Below are positions 24,020-33,400 of a stretch of DNA of 64,000 nucleotides, piece after piece. Source of the DNA: Glebionis coronaria (lineage: Eukaryota > Streptophyta > Magnoliopsida > Asterales > Asteraceae); NCBI GenBank assembly GCA_025667525.1, contig JANFOE010000570.1, positions 186,001 through 250,000 on the forward strand, written 5' to 3'. Position numbers and translations under genes: made by a program. The notes below the pieces were generated by a model. That model was not told where the DNA came from. It was given only the letters and a program-made list of their open reading frames with translations, and ran no database searches. Numbering within the stretch: position 1 is the stretch's first letter; every line of letters begins with the position of its first letter.

Positions 24020-24240
24020 AATAAAAAGTTTTGATCTTTCAACTTATGAAAATAGTCAACAAATCCCACAAATTGCTCAGATTCTTTTAAAGTCAACAAA
24101 ATCAAAACCTCATCATTTTCCAAATTTAAATTAAAATTACTTTCAAGATCCATAACCAAGTATTCATTTTTATTATTTATTTCATAATCATCTACAAAAC
24201 CATGATCATCAAAGTCACAAATGGCATCGTTTTCTTCTGC
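24020..24240 (-). other. Possible captured exon fragment
   Basis: About 220 bases absent from the neighbouring repeat copies, open on the minus strand. The acidic peptide includes CDFDDHGFVDDYEINNK and ESNFNLNLENDEVLILL. The sequence interrupts one copy of the tandem unit. I do not recognise the protein. It may be a gene fragment picked up by the Helitron, or a chance open frame in AT-rich DNA. Confidence 0.35.
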
Positions 24241-24852
24241 ACATAGTAAAAATAACCACCATAAAGGCGCATCACTAAGCACATCTGACAAACCAAATCT
24301 AATATTCTTTACCAAAAACCACCAACGTCACCTGCCACTAATGGCGGCATCGAAGGGAGTAAGCAGATTAAAAAAAAGAAACATCCATAGGTTCTAGCAG
24401 ACAACATGTAAAGCAAGAATCAATATTATTTACCAATAATCACCAACGTCGCCTGCCACTAATGGCGGCATCGAAGGGAGTAAGCAGATTAAAAAAAGCA
24501 ACATCCATCAGTTCTAGCAGACCACATATAAAGCAACGATCAAAGAGTATGGGAAACATAACTCACTGAAAACCCATATCCGATCAAACGGACGGAACCA
24601 CCAAACCCGAGCACAGCAAACTAACCAATCAAACACATCCAATGAAGATTAGATCGCGTCACTACATACACAGACCACGATAAGATCCGATCAAGATGAA
24701 CAGTACGCCCAAGATTAGATTGGCACACCACACACACAAATCTTTGTGTTGTGTGAAAGAGAGTTATGAGAGATGTATGAAAGGGCAAATAGTTATGAGA
24801 GGCCAAATCAACGAAAGGGCAATAAAAACCCCAAACGATTATTAAAGGCCAA

Positions 24853-24990
24853 CCCAATTAATGAAAACGGGCACCAATTAATGCAACGGAATAATGAAAC
24901 GGGAGGATGTATGTGTTAGTGCGTGTTTTCTTTGTGAGGGAAGAAATATGGTGTGAGGGGGAGAACAAATCTTATTATAATGCATTGTAT
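24853..24990 (-). repeat. Inverted-repeat arm 2
   Basis: Reverse-complement partner of 22381-22519, ending at the hairpin at 24991. Confidence 0.7.
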
Positions 24991-25025
24991 GGGGAATCAC
25001 TGTGCCTATGGAACCGTGATTCCCC
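24991..25025. repeat. Strong hairpin at the right edge of the block
   Basis: GGGGAATCAC (24991-25000) and GTGATTCCCC (25016-25025) form a perfect 10-bp stem with a 15-base loop. It lies at the edge of the repeat-rich block. Confidence 0.85.
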
Positions 25026-25030
25026 TATAT

Positions 25031-26315
25031 TATATATTGGTTAATATGCGGGTTGGGTGGGTTTTTATTATTGAGTATGAATAATAGCCTTACGCCAAAA
25101 GGGTCAATCTTGGTGGATTAGAACTTTTATCATAAGACTTTTCACTTATTATTATTATTATTACAATGTGAGTGTTAGAACTTAGAACTAATAATACTTG
25201 TGATTAGATGTATCATCTTTTATTCGTATTTGCAGTTTATTAACATAATTCGTATTTGTAGTTCAAAAAAAGAATATTTGATTCCTATTTAATCAAGAAT
25301 AGACTACTATTGAGCGAGGATTATGTTTATATTTTCTGACTCGGCCATAAGAGCAAGTCTAGGATATACTAGAAAATATATCTAAATTATTGATATCAAG
25401 ATCTTAATTACTACTACGAGTATATGAACTAAGCACTGGTCAATACCCTGTACGGGTTCATTGCACTTAGCGATCATGAAGCTAGTTAAGAATCAACATT
25501 CAAACTTAGTGCTTTTATTTAGGAATCTGGGGTTTGTGACAGTGCAAAAGATCATAATAGTTATTTGAGTTCTTCTCTTTAGTTGTCTACCACTATACCA
25601 CTTTCCTTTTTGCCCAGTTAGACCACTAGGAATATCTAGTAATCAATCATTCTAGCAAGATGAGTAAAATGTCATTTAAATTAAATAAATGAGAAATTCA
25701 AACCATTTCATGGTCGACCTTAGACTTATCAGTAATATATCACACGTGATCGGGTTCTCTACTCATTAGTACGTCTATAGACAAATCGAGTTTTATAAAT
25801 ATAAATCTTGTAGGATAAATTCTTAAAAGAAATTACGCATCATATCAATTGATAGATATAAAATGATTATTAAAATTCATTTTAACATTCAATACTTGAA
25901 ATAATAATTTTTTGCTAAAAATTACATAATTATATACACTTACGTGAAAAAATTAGTGTAATTCGAGCCGATTCGAAAAGCGAACCAAATTTAAATTATG
26001 TTTTTGGTTCAGTTCACATTGATTTTTGAACTGACCCAAAAAAGAAAGTCTAATCAAATAACTCAAAAACCGAACCGATAAACACCCGGCTGAGATACAT
26101 TTAGAATTTGTGAGAACTGAGAAGAAATGGGCTACAAGTTAACAGGCTAGAAGAAGCCCAAGTTCAGCCCATGCAATTTGGTCAGCTTTCGTATATAGGG
26201 TTATAAAACCAACCCATAACCAACATATTCATTCGCGATTGAATTAATCGGTTAGTTTTTCAATTTTAATGTTTTCTGTTTATTTTTTTTATAATCTTTC
26301 ATTCAATCGTAGTAG
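25031..26315. other. Intergenic, AT-rich
   Basis: No gene seen. It contains a short ATT run near 25147-25162. A patch at about 25958-26098 is rich in AACCGAA and CGATTCG words and is probably a decayed hAT MITE, similar in style to the one at 35.6-35.9 kb. Confidence 0.5.
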
Positions 26316-26324
26316 GGTTTTATT

Positions 26325-26669
26325 CATGGTTATAAATAACGTGAGGCGTGGCGCGACGGCATGCTCAAGCTACACGCTTTAGCGGCTAAGGCGGAGCTTT
26401 AGCGTTTCTAAAGCGTGGCTTATAGCGGCACAACATATAAAAAGTATATGTATTTGTTTTATCATATTTCAATATTATATTTATCTTAAGTTCATAATAA
26501 GTGTTATACGTAATAATTAAAGTTATAAAACTCTTAACAATATTCATTAAACTGAAAAAACTACCGCACATCATGTCGTAGCGCGCCTTGACCTATTGTG
26601 TAGCGTGGAGACCACGCCTCAAGCTTTAGCGCGCCTTAAAGCGAGATATAGCGAGCTATTTAGAACTAT
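26325..26669. mobile_element. MULE-type MITE with 9-bp target duplication
   Basis: 345 bp. Terminal repeats are CATGGTTATAAATA at the left and TATTTAGAACTAT at the right (imperfect inverses). It is flanked by the 9-bp direct repeat GGTTTTATT (26316-26324 and 26670-26678), the length expected for Mutator-like elements. The ends are GC-rich with GCGCGCC, TAGCG and AAGCG words; the middle is AT-rich. It ends about 100 bp before the LOTUS-like gene, so it may lie in its promoter or 5' leader. Confidence 0.8.
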
Positions 26670-26776
26670 GGTTTTATTGGAGTAAAAAAATGTACAAAAT
26701 TTAGCATTGGTTTAAAATTTTGCTGCTCGATCAACAGGTAGGTACATTCAAAGGTTTTATCATCTACACATGAGTC

Positions 26777-28426
26777 ATGACAAATACATTTGACTCACGT
26801 TTCGTCCAAGAGATTGATGAGGTACTTATACGAGCTTATTGGGCACTTCCAGTGTCTCGTATAGAGGAGTATTACCAGAAAAGGCATCGCAAACCGCTGG
26901 ACTATAAGCGCTTTGGTGCGAACAATATTTGCCAACTCTTTAACATGCTGGCCAGAGAAGGAAAAGTGGTGTTGCTTGTAAAGCCAGAAAGCAATGAGAC
27001 ATATCTGATGTCTGTTAGATTGGCAGAAGATAAACGACAAGGCTATTTGAAGTTTCGTGTTAAAGAATTACTCGATAAGCATCGTGGTGATATCCCCTTC
27101 AGTTCTTTTGAGGATTTCTACAATGCTCATTCAAGATCGAAATGGGACTCTTATTACTTTGGTTTGAACGATCTTGATCAGCTTTGTGCTGTCTTGAAAG
27201 ATATTGTGACGGTGGAAGTAAACTCGTCGGGAGAGAAGGTGATGAAGGCGGTCCACAGAGACTTTTCAGAACAGGCGAGAGTTGCCTGGGAGATTGAAGC
27301 AGAAAAGGCGTTGTTGCTTAGAAAGCTGGAAAGCACGACGACAGGCGTGATGTCTGTTTCAGAAGATTATAAACAAAGAGGCTATTTGAAGTTTATTGTT
27401 AAAGAATTACTCAATAAGTATGGTGGTGAAATCGCGTTCTGTTCTTTTGAGGATTTCTACAAACATGAGTTTAAGGTGGAATGGAAGTCGCATTACTTTG
27501 GTTTGACCGATCTTGATCAGCTTTGTGATGTCTTGAAAGATATTGTGATGGTGGAAGTAAACTCCTCAGGAAAGAAGGTGATGAAGGCGGTCAACAAAGA
27601 CTCCTCAGGAGAGAATATGATAAAGCTGGTCGACAAAGACTCCTCAGGACAGGGTGCCTACGATTTAAGAAGAAGGAAGATTGAAAGCTTTTATAATCTA
27701 CTACACAATCCTAATAGATGTAAGATTGATGAGGCACTTGAAAGACGATGTCCCACGGGAATTGCAATGTCTGACTTGTCTGATATAGACACCAATGTCA
27801 AATCACCGGCGGTCAACAAAGACTCCTCAGGAGAGAAAATGGGAAAGCTGGTCGACAAAGACTCCTCAGGACAGGGTGCCTATGATTTAAGAAGAAGGAA
27901 GATTGAAAGCTTTTATGATCTACTACACAATCCGAATACTTTTAAGATTGATGAGGCACTTGAAAGATGTCCCATGGGAATTGCAATGTCTGACTTGTCT
28001 GATATAGGTACCAGTGTCAAATCACCGGTCTGTGGTAAGAGGACTATTCAGGAGCTCTTTTTGGAGCTGGGCAAACAAAAAAAGGTGTTGTTGCTTAAAA
28101 ATCGAGAAAGCAAAGAGAAATATGTCATGTCTTTTCCTGTGGCAGAATGGAAACAAAGAGGCCTTTTGAAATATATTGTTAAAGAATTACTCGATGAGTA
28201 TGGTCAAATCCCGTTCAGGTTTTTTGAGAAATTCTACGAGGATAAGGTAAAGGTGGAATGGAACTCTTTTGACTATGGTTTGACTGATCTTGATCAGCTT
28301 TGTGGTGTCTTGAGAGATATTGTGATGGTGGAAGTCAAGCCCTCGGGGACAGAGTTCATGAAGGCGGTCAACAAAGACTCAAAGGAAGAGACGAATGAAA
28401 AGATAAGACGGTTGCCGGACATATGA
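26777..28426 (+). CDS. Protein with four LOTUS/OST-HTH-like repeats (549 aa)
   Basis: A single open frame of 549 codons. Residues about 8-80 resemble a LOTUS (OST-HTH) winged-helix domain, including LPVSRIEEYYQKRHRKPLDY. Three further copies of a related module begin at about 89, 202 and 462. Each shows the pattern LKF-VKELL-KYGG-I-F--FE-FY, then FGLTDLDQLC-VL-DIV-VEV--SG. LOTUS domains in other eukaryotes bind RNA G-quadruplexes or helicases and in plants often accompany NYN nucleases; no nuclease domain is seen here. Between repeats 3 and 4 a 74-codon unit (KDSSGQGAYDLRRRK...) is duplicated in tandem. The ATG at 26777 is chosen because it opens the long frame; an upstream ATG at 26770 is out of frame. 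Further 3' exons are possible. The domain call is by eye and moderately sure; the function is unknown. Confidence 0.65.
   Translation: MTNTFDSRFVQEIDEVLIRAYWALPVSRIEEYYQKRHRKPLDYKRFGANNICQLFNMLAREGKVVLLVKPESNETYLMSVRLAEDKRQGYLKFRVKELLDKHRGDIPFSSFEDFYNAHSRSKWDSYYFGLNDLDQLCAVLKDIVTVEVNSSGEKVMKAVHRDFSEQARVAWEIEAEKALLLRKLESTTTGVMSVSEDYKQRGYLKFIVKELLNKYGGEIAFCSFEDFYKHEFKVEWKSHYFGLTDLDQLCDVLKDIVMVEVNSSGKKVMKAVNKDSSGENMIKLVDKDSSGQGAYDLRRRKIESFYNLLHNPNRCKIDEALERRCPTGIAMSDLSDIDTNVKSPAVNKDSSGEKMGKLVDKDSSGQGAYDLRRRKIESFYDLLHNPNTFKIDEALERCPMGIAMSDLSDIGTSVKSPVCGKRTIQELFLELGKQKKVLLLKNRESKEKYVMSFPVAEWKQRGLLKYIVKELLDEYGQIPFRFFEKFYEDKVKVEWNSFDYGLTDLDQLCGVLRDIVMVEVKPSGTEFMKAVNKDSKEETNEKIRRLPDI
27587..28027 (+). 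repeat. In-frame 222-bp tandem duplication in the LOTUS-like gene
   Basis: Copy 1 covers 27587-27808 and copy 2 covers 27809-28027, both starting GCGGTCAACAAAGACTCCTC. Copy 2 is three bases shorter (one Arg codon missing) and the frame is kept. Most differences are single substitutions, so the duplication is fairly young and compatible with function. Confidence 0.88.
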
Positions 28427-28570
28427 AGAAGATGATGATATTTTACTTTCTCTTTGGCTATTAAGTAGTATTTATATTTGATCGTTTCAGGAGCATGCTT
28501 CTATCTTAGTTTTCAAATTATTATTATCACACTTCCATGTCAAAGTTATGTTTTCAAACCTTGTTTCAGA

Positions 28571-28635
28571 CTCCTCGTTTTGTTGAGTCATCACCAGAGG
28601 TTAATTATATAGACGATTTGCAGCATCCTTGTAAC
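28571..28635 (+). other. Possible 3' exon cut by a MITE
   Basis: After a pyrimidine tract and AG (TTGTTTCAG), the frame TPRFVESSPEVNYIDDLQHP is open and stops at TAG, which is the first codon of the hAT element inserted at 28636. The same frame stays open past the element from 29588 to about 29686. It may be a terminal exon of the upstream LOTUS-like gene; no donor pairing was proved. Confidence 0.3.
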
Positions 28636-29579
28636 TAGAGGTGCAAATGAAAACCGGATTTTTGAAAATCCGGTTCAAAAATCCGAACCGGTTTTTTCAA
28701 AATCCGGTTTTCGATTTATCCGATCCGGATTTTTTTATCCGAACCGGTTAGACCGGTTTTCAGATTTTTAAAAAATCGGATAAAAACCGGATAAATTTCC
28801 GGATTTATCCGGTTTTTTAAAAAACCGGATTTAACCGGATTTTTAAAATTTATAAATTTTTTTTTTTTTTATTTTTTTTTTTATTTTTTGTAAAACCGGT
28901 TTTTTTTTTGACCGGTTTTATCCGGTTTTATCCGGTTTTAACCGGTTTTAACCGGATTTTTCAAAAAAAACAATCCGAATTCCAAAAACATTGGCTAGTT
29001 TAAGGGTAACGGCTATATAGCCGTTTGGCATGTTTTTTGGCCGTTTTTTTTTGTCTTTTTGAGCATAGAAATGGCTAGTAACTTAGTATATATATATGTT
29101 TTGAGTTGGGGTTGAAAACATATCAAAAAACCCTCTCATTTCTCTAATCTTTTTCTAATCCCGATTCCCGAATGGAAAACATATATGTTTTGTATGATTG
29201 TCTTGTTGAAATAAAAATTATTATGGTATTTTTTTTAATGTTATATAGTTGTATTTTTTTTTTTAATGTTTGTAAATAAATTCCGAAAAAAAAGGACACC
29301 AACACTTTTAACCGAAAAACCCGAACCGAACATTTTTAACCGAAAAAAACCCGATCCGAACATTTTTTAACCGAAAAAACCGATCCGAAAAAAATCCGAT
29401 AAAATCCGATAACGAAAATTTTAATCCGAAAAAAATCCGATACGAACTTTTTAATCCGAAAAAATCCGATCGAGAAAAATCCGATCCGATCCGAAACCGG
29501 ATTTTCAAAAATCCGGTTTTATCAAATCCGGATTTTCAAAAATCCGAATCCGATTTTATCCGGTTTATTCGCACCTCTA
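28636..29579. mobile_element. hAT-type MITE with 8-bp target duplication
   Basis: 944 bp. Termini are TAGAGGTGCAAAT and the inverse ending GCACCTCTA. It is flanked by the 8-bp repeat CTTGTAAC (28628-28635 and 29580-29587), diagnostic of hAT insertion. The outer arms consist of many copies of the words AACCGGAT and ATCCGG on the left, with AACCGAAAA and ATCCGAA on the right, so the whole element folds back. It has no coding capacity. Confidence 0.88.
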
Positions 29580-29587
29580 CTTGTAAC

Positions 29588-30413
29588 AACTGTTCGAATT
29601 CAACCTTTACAGTTGCATATGTTCCATCTGTCTATCTGCTAATTTACTACGGGATCACTTTAAGGTTCTGGTTACAATCATCCTAACATGATATCTCCTT
29701 CAGAACCAAGACATTGTAGGGTTTTAACCAAAGCCATTTTCTAACACCAAAATATGTCTAGTCTTGCAAAATGGCAATATTTACTAAGCTTGCATTGACA
29801 TTTTAAAGGTGCCAGTTAAAATTTTAATAGAAGCATAGAGTCAAAACTAATGAGCCCAAATAACATCATTCAGCCCATAAATAAAAAACAATAGGTCCAC
29901 CAAATTAACCAGACCAGTTAGTTTATGCTGAACAAGGCCTACACTATCTTGGTTGTACTTTTTTAATACCACTAGGCCACAAGGTGTTATGGCACTTTAT
30001 ATGTTAGAAAAACAAGCATGTCAGTAAGCAAATATTTCATGACTCAACTTGTACACGGTAACGAGTTACGTCCAGGACTCAACTTGTACACGGTAACGAG
30101 TAAATCATGCCCCAAAAAAAGACGATATATGACAAAAGAATACCTCCATTATGATTGTAGAAGTACATTCAACCTTGATTCCCTAAACTGAGTTTCACAT
30201 AAGTACTTTACTAAGATACCCCTGCTTTTGAATCTAATTCACTAGCCATATTCAATATTCAAGAGAACAAAAAACAAAATAGAAAAAAGTCGGAAGCTTT
30301 GGAAAGAGCGAAATTGCAAGTATGATGTTCGTCAGCAAACCTGAATGGATCTGAAAACTCAATGCTACGAGCACCATCATCATATTATACTGTCAGAATT
30401 TACCATGTTGTGG
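29588..30413. other. Intergenic region 3' of the AHL gene
   Basis: No gene seen beyond the frame noted at 28571-29686. A 26-base segment (ACTCAACTTGTACACGGTAA and on) is tandemly repeated near 30042-30102. The 3' untranslated end of the minus-strand AHL gene should lie in the last few hundred bases. Confidence 0.5.
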
Positions 30414-33400
30414 TCAGTTAGGGATATGGTTCGTTGTGGAGTTTGACCAGCCCATGTTTGAATACATTGGCATATTTTGCATCGGCTGTTGTTGTGGCTG
30501 GTGTTGTTGCTGTTGCTGGTGTTGTGGCTGCTGGTGTTGTGGCTGCTGGTGTTGTGGCTGCTGGTGGTGTTGTCGCTGCTGGTGTGGCTGTTGCTGCTCG
30601 TGCTGCTGGTGTGGCTGGTGCTGCTGGTGTGGCTGTTGTTGCTGGTGTTGTTGCTGCTGGTGTTGCTGCGGGTGTTGGGGAGTATTGTTGTAGGATCCCT
30701 GGATCCGATGAAGAGAGCTACTCCCACTCTCATCAGATGATTCAGTTGACGGCCCTTCAGATGGAGGACTAATACCAGGAACCGCGCCTCCACCACCAAA
30801 GCTCAACATGTTTGGTTGTGCCACTGCTGATGACCCAACACTAGGTTTGGGTTTCTTGCTCTCTGCGATAAAGCTACCCACAATAACCTGTTGCACAGTT
30901 CATGGTCAAATGTTTTTGTCAAAAATATTGTGTGTGTGTCTGGTGTGTGTATATAGAGAAATCAAAGAAGAACGGACCTGCACGGGTGAGGCAGCAACCA
31001 ACGTGCCAGCAACACCGCCACCCAAAACTCGGCCATCTGAACCCGCAAGAGAAACACTCAATCCAGTAGGTTTGCTGTGGTTACCATTACCATTACTCTC
31101 CTCGGACTGCATGAAGGAACCTGTTAAAGATATTATCTCAAATCGGCCCTGAAATTAGATCATGAAAAACCAATGAGATTATATGTGGAATATTTAGAAT
31201 TCCAGTCAACAAAATCTAAAACCACAAGGCTACCGTAATGAAACATGTATCTAGTCTAAACAATTCTGTAACAGTTTGGTTCCCGTCTATAATTGATTCA
31301 GTCTCAAAACTTAACTGAGTATCAAAAGCCTAAAACAATACCATTTCAAGTTCCATAAAACGATAAGATTCACCAAGTACCAACGTTGAAAAAATTAGCG
31401 TGAGTACTTGTTAGAAAACTACATATCTTTGCCAACCAATAGAAGTAGAGTCATTTCAACCCATTTACATACTTATGAGCAAGGTTGTAAATATCGTTCG
31501 GTGGGGTCTCGGCGGTCGACCACCGCCAAGCGATATATCGTCGTGGCGGCGATATATCGGTTTCTCGGCGGGTACTATAAATTATCATTATTTTATATAT
31601 TTTATCATTATTTTACATATTTTTATCATTATTTTATATATTTTTATCATTATTTTATATATTTTTAATATTTATTTAATATAAATCTGAATTCTTATAT
31701 ATTTTTATAATTTTATTGATGTATTCATTAGTTTTAGTTATATATCTTGTAAAATTTACATTAAAAATAAAAACACAATAAAAAACAATCAAAATACCAA
31801 AAGTCAACCGATTTTTTACCGATATTGACTGATATTGACCGATATTGACCGATATTTGACCAAAACGCCAAGTTGGCCGATATGCTCCATGGCGTGGCGG
31901 TGGACCACCGCCAAGCGATATATCACCGATATATCGGCCGCCATGACCGATATTTACAACACTGCTTATGAGCAATGAGTCGTTTGGGTTATGTGCTTAT
32001 GTTTTATCTCTAACGGGTCAGACGGAACAAATGGAAAGAAAGCTACCCATTTTACCCGTTGCCAACCCGCCTGACCGGCCCAGCTTGCCCCTTGTACCCA
32101 GAATAGACACAATTATTCTTCAATCAAGAATCTGGGTTCCAAAATTCTACATTTTAACAATTTTACCTGAAAATAAAAGCAACACAACACTATGACAGAC
32201 ATGCTATTACAACAGATTTTTTTGGTATGATTATGTCAGCTTTTTCTTATATATCCATTGATCCTAAAATATGTCATAACGTTACTTCCGGACAAATTAG
32301 TCATAACGTTATTTTACCAGGGTAAATTTCCCTTTACCAAAAAACATAATTAGTCATAACGTTAAATTTTCCATGAGACAATACAACTCAAAAACTGGAC
32401 TTTCTTTGATATGAATGGACTATAAAGAATCAAAAAATGCATGTTAACTTTTGCACTTTTTGTTGATCTTTTAAGCTGATCTTTTTAAGAGGGTGATTTA
32501 GGACCTTCAAATCACCTTAGTGTTAATATTACTACCCAAGAGAAATCATATATTGGGTATCATCCTCACATGAAGTTGCAAAACTTTGAAAAAGTCAATT
32601 ACTTTACATACGTGTTTCTTCACCCCTGTTCAGAGTGGTATACTAAGTAAAGGAATGATGACATAAAATACTTTCATGTGTATCTTACAGCATAGGCAAA
32701 TAAATGGCGCAGCTAATCTCCAATACATAAGAGAAAGTAAACTTTTATCGCCCTTTAAGAGCGACGAAAGAAACTAGCATACAATTTTATATGAAAAGAG
32801 GGTACCTATAGGTAAGCCAAAAACAGAACTTGAACAAGGGATTATTTTCACAAAAAGATTGGTTCAACAGGCAACCCTCACCGGGAGGGCGTTTTGGACC
32901 TGATGCGACCCTTCTCCAAGGACCGCACCTCAAGTCATATTCAGTTGTTCCAGTGAACAGGGGGGAGTAGGATTAAACCAAGACTTTCACAAACGCTTCC
33001 CTTTCCCGGCCCCACACGGACGTTTAACAGGTACCCGAAGGCTGGCCCTAAAGCGATATTTTCTGGTAACAAATTTTTTTAAGAAAATGTACAAACCTCA
33101 TATGTGACAGTGCCGCCGGATGATGCTGGCTGACGGAGAGTCACATTGCAGATCGAACCATTGGCAGATAGAATACAGACTGTACGAGGGCCTTGTTGTG
33201 AAAATGACACTAGTGTTGAGGCTATATCCTGTTAAAATGAAAACAAATATATCACTGTTAATATGGTATTAAAAAGCATACGAGTCCATTCAAGGTTACA
33301 AAAGTTGCTTATCAATAATTTTCACCCAAATCTCCTAGCAGATAAACCATTAAGTTTTCTGTTCATAAAGAACGCGCTATGGCTATTTTTTAGATAAGAA

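Larger units (their letters stand above)
19162..25030 (-). mobile_element. Helitron-like element, minus strand, 5' end unresolved
   Basis: The left boundary looks like a Helitron 3' terminus read on the minus strand. It has CTAG at 19162-19165 with the expected T on the minus strand beyond it, preceded eight bases inside by a GC-rich hairpin (CCCGC...GCGGG, 19174-19191). The interior to about 25.0 kb has no transposase or Rep/helicase frame. It is made of diverged repeated modules, a tandem duplication and one possible captured exon. The other end is uncertain; a strong hairpin at 24991-25025 lies near it but no A|TC junction was found. Known Helitron biology (gene-fragment capture, internal tandem repeats) fits. 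Confidence 0.5.

Noticed and set aside
20175..24857. About twenty frames of 60-130 codons in the Helitron-like block
   Set aside because: Both strands are equally open, and repeated modules yield different peptides in different copies. There is no conserved motif; only the stretch at 24020-24240 was kept as a weak possibility.
25430..25490. Second Helitron 3' end (ACCCTGTACGGGT hairpin followed by CTAGTT)
   Set aside because: The hairpin is weak and about 30 bases from CTAG, longer than the usual 5-15, and no other element feature is present.
30434..30772. Plus-strand frames of 85-112 codons that are Val/Ala-, Cys/Trp- or Leu-rich
   Set aside because: They are the complement and alternative frames of the Gln/His codon repeat in the AHL last exon.
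32880..33060. Organelle-derived (plastid or mitochondrial) insertion from the GC-rich island in AHL intron 3
   Set aside because: I could not recognise any plastid or mitochondrial gene in it, and the short flanking repeat fits a SINE better.
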